A stretch of DNA of 64,000 bases from an uncultured bacterium. GTDB taxonomy: Bacteria; Verrucomicrobiota; Kiritimatiellia; CAIKKV01; CAIJXV01. Where the stretch lies: contig CAIJXV010000102.1 of assembly GCA_903824675.1 (NCBI GenBank), positions 21,668 through 85,667 on the forward strand. Reading direction: 5' to 3'. This document shows, one piece after another, positions 1 to 9,007 of this stretch (position 1 is its first letter; each line of letters opens with the position of its first letter). The notes under the pieces are model-generated. The model was given only the letters and a program-made list of their open reading frames with translations. It had not been told where the DNA came from and did not search any database. The translations under genes and the position numbers were made by a program.

Positions 1-2
1 CC

Positions 3-617
3 GTTGCGGCGACGATCCGCGGAACGACGGTGAAATTAGGTGCACAGAATTTACATTGGGAAAAAGAAGGTGCGTTCACGGGTGAAATTTCCGCGGCCAT
101 GCTGACGGATATGGGGTGTACGCACGTGATCATCGGCCATAGCGAGCGTCGGGCCTATTTTCACGAAACGGATGCCGATGTGAATCGCAAGACCCAGGCG
201 GCGCTGGCCGCCGGCCTGACCCCGATTGTTTGCGTTGGCGAGACCCTGGAAGAGCGGGAATCCAACCGGATGGAGTCGGTGATTCGTCGTCAAGTTTTGG
301 AAGGGTTGGCGGGGTTGGGGAGCGGCTTGGGTTCCGTGGTGGTGGCCTACGAGCCGGTCTGGGCGATCGGCACGGGGCGGACCGCCTCGCCTGCACAAGC
401 CCAGGAAGTGCATGCCCTGATTCGCCGTCTCCTGGCCGAAATCGGCGGGCCGGCGGTGGCGCAAACGATCCGGATTCAATATGGGGGCAGCGTCAAGGCG
501 GCCAATGCGGCTGAATTGTTCGCTCAACCGGATATCGATGGCGGTTTGATTGGCGGGGCGGCATTGGATGCGGCTTCGTTCGGAGCGATTGTCAAGGCCG
601 CGCGAAGTAAGGCCTGA
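3..617 (+). CDS. tpiA: Triosephosphate isomerase, 5'-truncated by the window edge
   Basis: Interconverts dihydroxyacetone phosphate and glyceraldehyde 3-phosphate in cytoplasmic glycolysis. The reading frame is open from base 3, so the true start lies upstream; the GTG at 30 is an internal valine. Three family signatures are visible: IIGHSERR with the catalytic histidine, AYEPVWAIGTG with the catalytic glutamate, and the phosphate-binding YGGSVK and GGLIGGAAL segments. About 205 residues are present of the usual ~250, so the N-terminal strand with the active-site lysine is missing only because of the window. secG follows 20 bases later, a common bacterial pairing. Confidence 0.97.
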   Translation, partial: VAATIRGTTVKLGAQNLHWEKEGAFTGEISAAMLTDMGCTHVIIGHSERRAYFHETDADVNRKTQAALAAGLTPIVCVGETLEERESNRMESVIRRQVLEGLAGLGSGLGSVVVAYEPVWAIGTGRTASPAQAQEVHALIRRLLAEIGGPAVAQTIRIQYGGSVKAANAAELFAQPDIDGGLIGGAALDAASFGAIVKAARSKA

Positions 618-637
618 TTTACGAGAAAGAGGATACT

Positions 638-1072
638 ATGGGTTTTTTAAAGGTATTGCTGGTCGTGATTGAATTCTTCACGGCCTTGTTGCTGGTGGCC
701 GTCATCCTGGTTCAAAAATCGAAAGATGAGGGACTGGGATTGGCATTTGGTGCCGGGGTTGGAGAATCCTTGTTCGGATCGCGGGCGGGTAACGTGCTGA
801 CTCGGATTACCATCGTTTTAACCATGGTTTTCCTGCTGAACACCTTATTCCTCGGGATGGTCTCGACCAAGTCCAGGGGTGAACAGTCCGTGGTGGATCG
901 CCTGCCGGCCCAACCGATGAATACTCAGCCGCTGTTGCCTGCGACCGCGCCGGCTTCCGACCAGAGTGCTCCGTCTGCAAGCCCGGCGCCTTATGTGCCT
1001 GTCGAAATGCCTGCGGCCTCAGGATCAGAGTCGGCTCCGACGGCGCCTGTGGTCCCGGCTCCCGCGCCTTGA
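638..1072 (+). CDS. secG: Preprotein translocase subunit SecG
   Basis: Small inner-membrane subunit of the SecYEG channel. Two hydrophobic segments (about residues 4-24 and 55-75) flank the conserved cytoplasmic loop, where LAFGAGVGESLFGSRAG resembles the GLG...SLFG signature. The start ATG follows a purine-rich stretch (gagaaagagg). At 144 residues it is longer than typical SecG (75-115) because of a tail of about 65 residues rich in Ala, Pro and Ser, a low-complexity extension of unknown role. A small inverted repeat (GACGGG...CCCGTC, 1091-1108) follows the stop but has no T-run. Confidence 0.93.
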   Translation: MGFLKVLLVVIEFFTALLLVAVILVQKSKDEGLGLAFGAGVGESLFGSRAGNVLTRITIVLTMVFLLNTLFLGMVSTKSRGEQSVVDRLPAQPMNTQPLLPATAPASDQSAPSASPAPYVPVEMPAASGSESAPTAPVVPAPAP

Positions 1073-1301
1073 TGTCGTTCAACACTGCCCGACGGGATAA
1101 AGCCCGTCCGTAGAGTGTTGAATGCCATGGGGCAAGGTCGATGGAAGGATGCCCTTGGTGCCGTCCATAATCCAGGGGAGCGAGAACGATCCCGAAAGCG
1201 ATTCTGGTCCCCACCTGATGAAAGCTATCCCACGCGTCAATCCACGTCTGCCGGTCGTGACCGAGTCCGACCCTTCGGCAGGACCGAGAACGCTCCGGAT
1301 A

Positions 1302-3047
1302 ATGTCCCGCCCTTCAGCCTGGATCCAAATTTGGGTTCGGACGATAGTGATCGGCTGGGTCAGCCTTTCCCAACTCAAGGCTGAAGAATCAGTTTTTTAT
1401 AGCGAAGCCTCCCGCATCTGCGGGTTTGATCCCGTTCGCGTAGTGGATGTGGCTTCGATTCTGGCCATTGGCAAGATTTACGAGGGACTTTACCAGGTTG
1501 CCTACCAGGATCGTCCCTACCGAGTTGAGCCGTGTCTGGCCGCCGCTTTGCCACAGGTTTCAGCTGACGGCCTGATCCTGACGATTCCCCTGCGACCGGG
1601 GATTCGATTCCAGGATGATCCCTGTTTCAAAGAGTTGGGCGGGCGCGGGCGGGAGATGACGGCTGAAGATTTTGTTTATGCCTTCAAGCGATTGGCGGAT
1701 CCAGCCAACCGGTCGCCTGGCTTCGGTTTCTTCCGGGGACGATTGAAGGGCTTGGATGAATTTAGAGCCCGGATGGAGGCTGATCCGGCGGGGGGATATG
1801 GCTCATCCATTTCAGGCATTACCGCGCCCGACCGGCAGACCCTGCGCTTGGAACTGACGAGGCCCTGGCCACAGGCCTTGTGGGTGCTCAGCATGCACTT
1901 TACGTATGTTGTTCCACCGGAGGCCGTGGCCTATTATGGGGATAACATCATTTATCATCCGGTGGGCACAGGCCCCTTCCGCTTGGCGGCCTGGCGGCCG
2001 AATTACCGGATGGAATTTGTCCGCAACCCCGAGTGGCAGCGGGAGGGACGGTTCGAGCCCCATCCGGACGATGTTCGCCAGGCCCAGCCGCTATTGGATC
2101 GGGTGGTGCAATATGTGATTGGCGATCCTTCGACGCAGTGGATGTTGTTTTTGAAAGGCCGGTTGGATGTGTCGGGTATTGCCCGCGATCAATGGGATGC
2201 GGTCGTCACACCCGAGGGAGAACTCCAGCCGGAATTTGCAGAACGGGGTTGGCGGTTGTATCGGGCGCCCGCCTCGGACATCTCCTATATCGGCATGAAC
2301 TATGATGATCCGGTATTGGGAACCAATCGTTATTTGCGTCAAGCCCTTAGCGCTGCTTTTGATCGCGACCTGTGGGGGAAATTTTTCGGCGCCCGGATTC
2401 TCCCCGCTGCGGGGCCGCTGCCTCCGGATATTGAAGGTTATCGTCCCGGTCGGACCGGACCGCCGGATCTCGATCGAGCGCGCGAACTTCTGGCGCTGGC
2501 GGGTTATCCCGGCGGGCGTGATCCCGCAACGGGGCGTCGTTTGCAATTGTCCCTCGACTTGGGCTCGACCGATCCGGAAGTTCGCGAAGCGGTGGAATTA
2601 CTGGTCGATTTCATGGCGCGGGTCGGGATTTCAATCCAGCCATCCTATTATAACTGGCCGGTTTTTCTAGCCCGGATCGAGAGAGGGGACAGTCAGATGT
2701 TCTGGCTCAGTTGGTTGGCTGATTATCCAGACCCGGAAAACTTTCTTCAGCTTTTTTATGGGCCGAACGCATCGCCGGGGGTGAATCGCAGCAATTTTCG
2801 GGACCCTGCCTATGACCGGGATTATGAGGCGATGATGGTTTTGCCGCCTGGCCTTGAGCGTCAACCGGTGATTGCCCGGATGATGGACCGTTTGCAAGAG
2901 GAAAGTCCCTGGCTTTTTCTTCATCATCGGGTGAACGCAACGGTTGTCCAGCCCTGGGTGACTAATTGGCGGCCCCATGATTTTCCCTATGGTCTTTTCA
3001 AGTATTACGGGGTCGATCCGGCCGTTCGTCGGAGAAGAGCGCCATGA
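1302..3047 (+). CDS. Family 5 extracellular solute-binding protein (peptide-type ABC importer)
   Basis: Predicted substrate-capture protein of a peptide/oligopeptide ABC importer, acting outside the inner membrane. The fold is supported by the family 5 pattern: an early hydrophobic segment, then SVFYSEA..., a stretch with AEDFVYAFKRLADP, GTGPFRLAAWRPN in the middle, and YNWPVFLARIERGDSQMFWLSW near the C-terminus. The ATG at 1302 gives 581 residues with a plausible though arginine-interrupted signal sequence. The frame is open back to an ATG at 1122, but those 60 extra residues look non-protein-like. The stop overlaps the next gene by ATGA, so it is translated with the two permeases. The substrate is not predictable; OppA/DppA-type peptides are the family default. 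Confidence 0.88.
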   Translation: MSRPSAWIQIWVRTIVIGWVSLSQLKAEESVFYSEASRICGFDPVRVVDVASILAIGKIYEGLYQVAYQDRPYRVEPCLAAALPQVSADGLILTIPLRPGIRFQDDPCFKELGGRGREMTAEDFVYAFKRLADPANRSPGFGFFRGRLKGLDEFRARMEADPAGGYGSSISGITAPDRQTLRLELTRPWPQALWVLSMHFTYVVPPEAVAYYGDNIIYHPVGTGPFRLAAWRPNYRMEFVRNPEWQREGRFEPHPDDVRQAQPLLDRVVQYVIGDPSTQWMLFLKGRLDVSGIARDQWDAVVTPEGELQPEFAERGWRLYRAPASDISYIGMNYDDPVLGTNRYLRQALSAAFDRDLWGKFFGARILPAAGPLPPDIEGYRPGRTGPPDLDRARELLALAGYPGGRDPATGRRLQLSLDLGSTDPEVREAVELLVDFMARVGISIQPSYYNWPVFLARIERGDSQMFWLSWLADYPDPENFLQLFYGPNASPGVNRSNFRDPAYDRDYEAMMVLPPGLERQPVIARMMDRLQEESPWLFLHHRVNATVVQPWVTNWRPHDFPYGLFKYYGVDPAVRRRRAP

Positions 3048-4384
3048 AAAGTGATCTTGCCCGATATATCGGCCGCCGATTGGTGCAAATGATCCCGACC
3101 CTCCTGGGCGTAATTTTGGTGACCTTTATCCTGTTCAATGTCGTCGGGGGGAGCCCGGCGACTCAAGTCTTGGGGAAAAGTGCAGGCGTTCGTGATTTGG
3201 ATGATTATGATCGGCAGCGTGGGTTTGATCGGCCCCTGTTCTGGGGAGCATGGGCCAAGACACGACTTTTTAACTCGGGCCAATGGGGAAAAATTGCGTC
3301 TGGCCTTTGGCGAGGAGAAGGATTGGAGTGGGGGGAGAGAGAAGACGGATTCCCCTTGAAAGTGCGACGACAGGTTGTCCTGCCTCTGGCTTTCGATCCG
3401 GTTCCAGGAACGCGGTATCGTTGGGAGATTGACGGACAGCTGACCCCGGGGGCTACGGCCGAACTGGTCTGCCTTGAGGGGGGGCGCGAAATCGGGCGGC
3501 AGAATTTCCCGGAGGGAGCGGGACGGGTCCGGTTGGATTTCACGACTCCACCGGAAAGCCGCTCCATGAGTTTCGAGATACGGGTCTCGAGTGGGATGGT
3601 GGAGTTGAAAATGCCGATTTTACGGCGCGCGTTGCCGCATCCCTGGGATTCGCAGCTCTATTATTACCTGGCCCACCTCGTTCGCTTGGATTTTGGGGAA
3701 TCCGTATCAACCCATCAAAAGGTCAGTCGTCTACTGCTGGACGGGTTGGGGCCATCGCTCGCCTTGGCCATTCCTATCTTTTTGATCAGCCTGACGGTTT
3801 CTGTGGCCTTGGCGTTGTTGTGTGCCTACACGCGCGACCGGTGGCCCGACCGGGTGATCGTGGTGACCGCGGTTGCGTTGATGAGCATCAATTATCTGGT
3901 CTGGATAGTACTGGGCCAATATGGACCGGCCTATCGCTGGGGGTGGTTCCCGATCTGGGGCTTTGAATCATGGCGAAATCTCGTGTTGCCGGTTTGGATC
4001 GGAGTTTTATCGGGACTGGGAACGCATGTCCGGTTTTACCGGACCGTGATGTTGGATGAGATTCACCGGGATTATGTGCGGACCGCATTTGCCAAGGGAT
4101 TAAATGAAAGGCAGGTCTTGTTCGGTCATGTCCTGAAAAATGCCGCGGTACCGATCATCACCAATGCGGTGATGGCGATTCCGTTTTTATATACCGGGAA
4201 TCTATTGTTGGAGAGCTTTTTCGGAATCCCGGGCTTGGGCGGGATTAGTGTGAACGCGATCAATTCCTCGGATTTCGATGTGATCCGTGCGGTGGTCTTG
4301 ATCGGCGCGGTTCTCTATGTAACGGCCAATCTGGTCGCCGACCTCTGTTATGCCTGGGTCGATCCACGGGTGAGGCTCGGATGA
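3044..4384 (+). CDS. Peptide ABC transporter permease, OppB/DppB type, with a large periplasmic insertion
   Basis: Inner-membrane permease of a binding-protein-dependent importer. Residues 1-35 hold the conserved first helix (RYIGRRLVQMIPTLLGVILV). The core starts again near 201 with LYYYLAHLVRLDFGES and continues through the EAA-type loop (VRTAFAKGLNERQVLFGHVLKNA, about 345-367), ending with the family's last helix. Between GFDRPL and that restart is a block of about 135 residues (66-200), predicted beta-rich, that ordinary OppB proteins of about 310-340 residues lack. Total length is 446. Starts and stops overlap by ATGA on both sides, so the three transport genes form one translational unit. 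Confidence 0.92.
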   Translation: MKSDLARYIGRRLVQMIPTLLGVILVTFILFNVVGGSPATQVLGKSAGVRDLDDYDRQRGFDRPLFWGAWAKTRLFNSGQWGKIASGLWRGEGLEWGEREDGFPLKVRRQVVLPLAFDPVPGTRYRWEIDGQLTPGATAELVCLEGGREIGRQNFPEGAGRVRLDFTTPPESRSMSFEIRVSSGMVELKMPILRRALPHPWDSQLYYYLAHLVRLDFGESVSTHQKVSRLLLDGLGPSLALAIPIFLISLTVSVALALLCAYTRDRWPDRVIVVTAVALMSINYLVWIVLGQYGPAYRWGWFPIWGFESWRNLVLPVWIGVLSGLGTHVRFYRTVMLDEIHRDYVRTAFAKGLNERQVLFGHVLKNAAVPIITNAVMAIPFLYTGNLLLESFFGIPGLGGISVNAINSSDFDVIRAVVLIGAVLYVTANLVADLCYAWVDPRVRLG

Positions 4385-5367
4385 CAACGCTTACTGAAAA
4401 CTCTGAGATGACACCCGGTCTGCGTACCCTGCTACGTCGGTTGTGGGGGGAACGACGGGCTCGCTGGTGCCTGGCGGCGGTGGCGATATTTGTCCTGGCG
4501 GCGGCCTATGGTGAGGGGGTTTACCGGTATGCCCAATGGCGGGATGAGACGCCCGGGTATCAGAAGACCAACTTGTCAGAACGATATTTGCCGCCCAGTC
4601 CATTCCGAGATCCTTTCGGTCAAGCCCGGCGGGCCGGGGCACAGACTGTGTGGCAAATCACGGTCGGCGGACTTCAGGCCCTGGCGCATCATCCCCTGGG
4701 AACGGATAATTTGGGACGGGACGTGTTTCAACGCTTGGTTCAGGGGGCGCGGATTGCATTTCTGGTCGGGGTGGTGACAGCCCTGATCGCGATTCCCATC
4801 GGTGCCTTATTGGGTTGCCTGGCCGGTTATTTCGGGGGGCGGACAGATGATGTCATTGTCTGGTTGTATTCCACCGTTGCCTCCATGCCCGGACTGTTGT
4901 TTATTCTGGCGATTGCCCTGGTCGTGGGCAAAGGATTGTTGGGCGTCTATTTGGGGATTGGGTTGACGACTTGGGTGAGCCTCTGCCGCTTGATGCGGGC
5001 GGAAGTGCTGAAGCACCGCGACCGGCCTTATGTGGTTGCCGCCCAGGCCCTGGGGTTGGGGCCGATGCGAATCCTGTTTCGTCATATTCTCCCGAATGTT
5101 TTTCACCTGGTGATCATCACCTTTTCCCTGCGATTTCCGGCGGCGGTGGGGACCGAGGTGTTTTTGAGCTTTTTGGGCATTGGTGTTCAGGGCGAGCCGT
5201 CTTGGGGTGTTATGATCAGCAATGCCCGTCTGAGGTTATGGCAGGGCATGTGGTGGGAAATGACCTTTGTCACGCTGGCTATTTTTGCGGTGGTTCTGGC
5301 CTTTAATCTTTTGGGGGATGCCCTCCGGGATGCCCTGGATCCCAGGTTGCGCGTCCGGGATAATTAA
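4381..5367 (+). CDS. Peptide ABC transporter permease, OppC/DppC type
   Basis: Second permease of the importer. Family marks are HPLGTDNLGRDVFQRLVQGAR before the core, the EAA loop in VVAAQALGLGPMRILFRHILPN, and a final FNLLGDALRDALDPRLR, which is the classical OppC ending. The 328 residues include an N-terminal helix and a linker of about 60 residues with an NLSERYLPPSPFRDPFG stretch, somewhat longer than usual. The start overlaps the OppB stop by four bases. No OppD/OppF ATPase follows: the next gene is an unrelated VOC protein, so the ATPase must be encoded elsewhere. Confidence 0.93.
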   Translation: MTTLTENSEMTPGLRTLLRRLWGERRARWCLAAVAIFVLAAAYGEGVYRYAQWRDETPGYQKTNLSERYLPPSPFRDPFGQARRAGAQTVWQITVGGLQALAHHPLGTDNLGRDVFQRLVQGARIAFLVGVVTALIAIPIGALLGCLAGYFGGRTDDVIVWLYSTVASMPGLLFILAIALVVGKGLLGVYLGIGLTTWVSLCRLMRAEVLKHRDRPYVVAAQALGLGPMRILFRHILPNVFHLVIITFSLRFPAAVGTEVFLSFLGIGVQGEPSWGVMISNARLRLWQGMWWEMTFVTLAIFAVVLAFNLLGDALRDALDPRLRVRDN

Positions 5368-5405
5368 TGGCTGTTGCGTAAAACACGAATGAGAAGGGGG
5401 CCACG

Positions 5406-5810
5406 ATGTCTTCGATTCAGCATATTGCGTTCAATTGCAGTGACATCCAGCGCATGGAACAATTCTATTCCCGGCATTTTGGATTTAAACGCGTAAGGGT
5501 TTTTAACCGGGGAAAACCGGATGAGTTTCTCATGCTGCGATTGAAATCAACCTGCCTTGAATTATTTAAAGCACCGGTCTCCAATCCTTCCGTATCCCCT
5601 CCGGATGCGTCCATCGGATTTAAACATTTGGCCTTTGAGGTTGAGGATCTTGACGCGACGATTCAAAAGTTGCAGGCCGACGGTATCCATCCGGATCCGG
5701 TCATCAATTGCTCTTCGATTATTCCCGGCATGAAAGTTTGTTTTTTTGTTGATCCGAATGGGACCCGCCTCGAATTAATGCAGGGCTATGAAGATGAAGT
5801 TGATTCTTGA
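5406..5810 (+). CDS. VOC-family (glyoxalase/dioxygenase fold) protein
   Basis: 134-residue protein with two beta-alpha-beta-beta-beta modules. HIAFNCSDIQRMEQFYSRHFGF at the N-terminus supplies the first metal-ligand histidine. IGFKHLAFEVEDLDATIQKL starts the second module, and FVDPNGTRLELMQG ends with the usual metal-ligand glutamate. Members bind a divalent metal and act as lactoylglutathione lyases, epimerases, dioxygenases or resistance proteins, and the sequence does not decide between them. It sits 38 bases after the transport operon with its own purine-rich upstream stretch (gaagggggccacg), so it may be read through from it. Confidence 0.85.
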   Translation: MSSIQHIAFNCSDIQRMEQFYSRHFGFKRVRVFNRGKPDEFLMLRLKSTCLELFKAPVSNPSVSPPDASIGFKHLAFEVEDLDATIQKLQADGIHPDPVINCSSIIPGMKVCFFVDPNGTRLELMQGYEDEVDS

Positions 5811-6136
5811 ATCTCCGGCAAGGTGTGCGTCTTCTTGAAGACACCGGTTCTCGTGTTTTCGCCCGTGCCTTAAGATATCGAGTGGTCTCTGCCCCTCCAC
5901 GCTGTTGTGTCGGAGAGGAGTCAGGGATCTGCGAACACATTGTTTTAAGGATCTGAGTTCGGTGGCCGAGCCCAATCAGGTGACGATTACCGACACTATC
6001 ACCAGCAACCGTACCGTACTTGCCGATGTGGCGTTATCGGTCGAGAAATTTCAGGAACGAGACGGATCGCGCTTGAAATATTCGGGTTGCTAATCATCGC
6101 ATACATCTCAATAGAAACTTCCTGATCGGCTAGAGT
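5811..6136. other. Intergenic region, no gene recognised
   Basis: 326 bases between convergent genes. A 62-codon plus-strand open frame (5905-6093) shows no domain or clear ribosome-binding site and is not called. No strong terminator hairpin with a T-run was found. Confidence 0.5.
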
Positions 6137-7207
6137 TTACCCGTTGAGCCGCGCGACTAGGGAGGCCAGCCGGGTGGCCCCATCATGGATGGCCAGTCGG
6201 CGGGCCGCTTCGCGAAGAGCCGCGTATCGTTCCGGTTGGTGGGCGAGCGTTTCGATGAATTCCGCCAGACGTTCCGGGGTGGCCTGGGCTTGGGGGATCC
6301 AATCCGCTGCCCCGGCTTCGGTCACTGCGCGGGCATTGGCGGATTGGTGGTCCCGGGCGGCTTCCGGGTAGGGGATCAGGAGAGACGGCAGTCCGCATGC
6401 GAGCAATTCTGCGCAGGAGGTCGCGCCGGCCCGGCTGATGACCAGATCGCTACGGCCAAAGAGGTGCGGCATATCCTGGAAGAAGGCGTGGACTTCGTGG
6501 GGGACACCCGCCTGTGCATAGGCGGCTGCGAGCGAATCAGCATCCTGTCTGCCGGCGAGATGAATGATGAAAATCGGCATGCCTTTCCGATGCAGGGCGA
6601 GCACCGCGTCGCGGACAGCCTCATTGACTCGGTGTGCTCCTTGACTTCCACCCATGGCCAAAAGGGTGAGTCCGCTGGCGTTTTTGGGGGAGGCAGCCGG
6701 GGGAAGGGTTTCAAAGCCCGCCCGCAGGGGAATACCGGTAACAACCATATTCGGGTGGGAGAGATGGTGGCGACAAGAATCAAAGTTGACGGCAATGGCT
6801 TGGGCCAGGTGGCTTAGAACGATCGTCGCCAGACCGGGAATGGCATTGCTTTCGTGCAATACCACCGGTATCCGGCGGAACCACGCGGCGACCACGGGGC
6901 CAATGGAAGAATAGCTTCCCATGGCCAGCAGGCGATCCGGGCGTTCCTGTCCGAGTAGTCGAAAACAGCGCCAGATCGCGCGGCACATTTTAAAGAACGC
7001 GATGACTTTGCGAACGGGATTCCCGCTAAACCCTTGGGCGGGGATGGTTTGGACCGGGCCGTTCCAGACTGAGGCGACGGTGTTTTCAATCTGTTGGCCG
7101 GCCAACCAGAGGGTGACTTCGTGCCCTTGCGCGCTGAGTTCACGGGCGGTTGCGAGTCCGGGAAAAGTATGGCCTCCCGATCCGCCACAGGCGACGACAA
7201 TTTTCAT
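6137..7207 (-). CDS. murG: MurG, lipid I GlcNAc transferase
   Basis: Transfers GlcNAc from UDP-GlcNAc to lipid I to make lipid II on the cytoplasmic face of the inner membrane. Starting at ATG 7207 gives 356 residues beginning MKIVVACGGSGGHTFPGLA, the family's N-terminal glycine-rich loop. The middle GGSQGAHRVNEAV and the late LPSLLIPYPEAARDHQSANA are the nucleotide-sugar-binding signatures. An upstream in-frame codon (7261) would add 18 residues before that loop and is unlikely. The gene is outside any mur/fts cluster here, and its start overlaps the stop of the upstream alcohol dehydrogenase by ATGA, an unusual partner. Confidence 0.96.
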   Translation of the reverse strand: MKIVVACGGSGGHTFPGLATARELSAQGHEVTLWLAGQQIENTVASVWNGPVQTIPAQGFSGNPVRKVIAFFKMCRAIWRCFRLLGQERPDRLLAMGSYSSIGPVVAAWFRRIPVVLHESNAIPGLATIVLSHLAQAIAVNFDSCRHHLSHPNMVVTGIPLRAGFETLPPAASPKNASGLTLLAMGGSQGAHRVNEAVRDAVLALHRKGMPIFIIHLAGRQDADSLAAAYAQAGVPHEVHAFFQDMPHLFGRSDLVISRAGATSCAELLACGLPSLLIPYPEAARDHQSANARAVTEAGAADWIPQAQATPERLAEFIETLAHQPERYAALREAARRLAIHDGATRLASLVARLNG

Positions 7208-8376
7208 GAAGTTTCTCGATGGATGGACGACCGTTCGGCCGTCATCGTTGGAAGGCGACAACCCAGATCTCGCAAGAGGGTCAGGACATCCGGGCGGGTA
7301 ACAGTTTTACAATTGGCCTGGCAGGATCCGGACGCGAGCGTTTCCTTGACGATGAATTCCAGCGAGTCGGAGATGTCAACGCCTTCCAGAGGGGAGTGGA
7401 TATCGAACGCGGACAGATGGGAACGGATGACCGAGATGGCATCTCCCTCTAGTGCACACGAGAGGCGGTCGTATTTTTCGCCGAGCGATGTTCGGTTCAA
7501 TTCCAAGGCGAGCGGGAGGCACAGCGCGCAAATCCGGCCATGGGGAATATGATAAAGACTACCCAACGGGTGGGCTATCCCATGGACAATACCCAGCCGG
7601 GCCATGGAAAGGACCAGGCCGCCGAAATAACTGCCGGATAACAGCCCCAAACGGTCGTCGTCGGTCGCAGCCCCTGAGTAAACGGGTGGCAAATGTCGAT
7701 GGAGGAGGTCAATCGATTCCAATGCGACCGAATCACTGAGTCGGGAAGCATAGCGACTGGTGTAGGCTTCAATGGCCTGGGTGAGTGCGTCCATACCGGA
7801 ATCTGCGATCACCGGGGCAGGACATCCGATCAACAAGTTGGGATCCAGTATGACGCACCGCGGCATCCAGCGGGGATCGCGAATCGATTTTTTTCGGCGA
7901 TCCCCTGGATGGATCAGGACCGCATTAACCGTGGCTTCGGATCCGGTGCCGGCCGTGGTTGGCGCTGCCAGGAAGGGGAGGGGGTCTACTTCGAGCGGGG
8001 CTCCGTTAAAATAGGCGGTAGGGGATTGGTGGGCATGGGCGAGTCCGGCGGCCGCCTTGGCCAAGTCGAGGACACTTCCACCCCCGATGGCGGCGATCCA
8101 GTCGATGGGCCGGGAGCGGATGGATTGGAGGAGCAATTCAAGTTGATCCAAAGTGGGTTCTCCTCCGACATGGACGGCGAGGTCCAGAGAGATGCCGGGC
8201 GGAGCCAATTGGGTTAGCGTTGTGGAGAGACCGGATTTGACGGCACTTTTGCCGATGACGAGCAGGCCGCGGGGGCCCCAGTCCTGAACGGCCTCGAACA
8301 GAGCGTGAATACGCCCGGGGCCGGAAAGAGTCGTCGGGGGCAGGAGAAGGGGGTCGGGGAGAAAGGGGGCTGTCAT
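7204..8376 (-). CDS. Iron-type (group III) alcohol dehydrogenase family protein
   Basis: NAD(P)-dependent oxidoreductase of the Fe-ADH / dehydroquinate-synthase-like fold. AIGGGSVLDLAKAAA is the cofactor-binding GGGS motif and AAPTTAGTGSEAT the conserved loop. The metal site lies in DSGMDALTQAIEAY and in GIVHGIAHPLGSLYHIPHG. The position that is usually the first metal-ligand histidine (DALTH) is glutamine here, so metal use or activity may differ. The ATG at 8376 is preferred to an in-frame start at 8424 because it has AGAGG at good spacing; this gives 390 residues, normal for the family. It is coupled to murG. The natural substrate is not predictable. Confidence 0.87.
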   Translation of the reverse strand: MTAPFLPDPLLLPPTTLSGPGRIHALFEAVQDWGPRGLLVIGKSAVKSGLSTTLTQLAPPGISLDLAVHVGGEPTLDQLELLLQSIRSRPIDWIAAIGGGSVLDLAKAAAGLAHAHQSPTAYFNGAPLEVDPLPFLAAPTTAGTGSEATVNAVLIHPGDRRKKSIRDPRWMPRCVILDPNLLIGCPAPVIADSGMDALTQAIEAYTSRYASRLSDSVALESIDLLHRHLPPVYSGAATDDDRLGLLSGSYFGGLVLSMARLGIVHGIAHPLGSLYHIPHGRICALCLPLALELNRTSLGEKYDRLSCALEGDAISVIRSHLSAFDIHSPLEGVDISDSLEFIVKETLASGSCQANCKTVTRPDVLTLLRDLGCRLPTMTAERSSIHRETS

Positions 8377-8518
8377 GGGATTGAGCCTCTGAGTCGGGAA
8401 TGACTTTGATCCTGCGCAGGCCATTGACGAAGTTGAGAAAACTGCGGATTGCCGAATGACGAGGTCGTCATTATCAAGTGGAAATACGTCACTCTGGGAC
8501 GAGCGCCCTCCCCAGCGA

Positions 8519-8590
8519 AGAACGGCGCTCTTGCGCGCCTACTACTAACACCTGTTCGTTGCCGTTCGTAGTAGCGCCGAGTGAGGCGCG
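8519..8590. repeat. Imperfect palindromic intergenic element
   Basis: Within the 8377-8641 gap, gaacggc (from about 8522) recurs as gccgttc, and cgcctactac recurs inverted as gtagtagcgc. The arms interleave, so a compact cruciform or hairpin could form. It has no T-run typical of a terminator on either side. It could be a REP-like repeat or a degraded mobile fragment. Confidence 0.35.
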
Positions 8591-8641
8591 TTTCCTCCGA
8601 GTCATTCGTATAATCCATAAATAGGGTGGGGGAAGCGCCGG

Positions 8642-9007
8642 TTACGTGTAGGACATGATGACCGCGACGATTTCCATGTCAATGTTTCCAGTATTGATCA
8701 CTGAGTGTTCGGCGCCATTGCCGGTCAGGATCGAGTCGCCGGCGGCAATAGGGATTTTCTGATTGCCGTCGTCGAGCAGGCCTGAACCGGACAGGATGAC
8801 AAAAAGCTCATCTTCGTTTTCATGCTTATGGATGCCGATACTGGCCCCGACATGGACCGTGAGTTGGGCGCAAAGCCGTGTTTTGGCGATGATTTCGTCC
8901 GGAACGAACATGTGCCGCACGGTTACCTTGCCGGTACCGCCGCGCATATTTTCACGGACTTCGCTTTTCATTTCGTGGCGTTTACGAAGGAGGGTTTGTT
9001 TTTTCAT
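8642..9007 (-). CDS. Small single-domain cupin protein
   Basis: 121-residue beta-barrel protein. Cupin motif 1 is GASIGIHKHENEDELFVILSG, with two histidines and a glutamate as likely metal ligands. Motif 2 is PIAAGDSILTGNGAEHSVINTG, with the third histidine. The longest start is kept because many homologous small cupins begin with a similar stretch before KSEVRENMRGG. No catalytic partner is fused, so the role may be sugar or small-molecule binding, an isomerase, or a regulatory cupin. No clear ribosome-binding site was seen. Confidence 0.82.
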   Translation of the reverse strand: MKKQTLLRKRHEMKSEVRENMRGGTGKVTVRHMFVPDEIIAKTRLCAQLTVHVGASIGIHKHENEDELFVILSGSGLLDDGNQKIPIAAGDSILTGNGAEHSVINTGNIDMEIVAVIMSYT

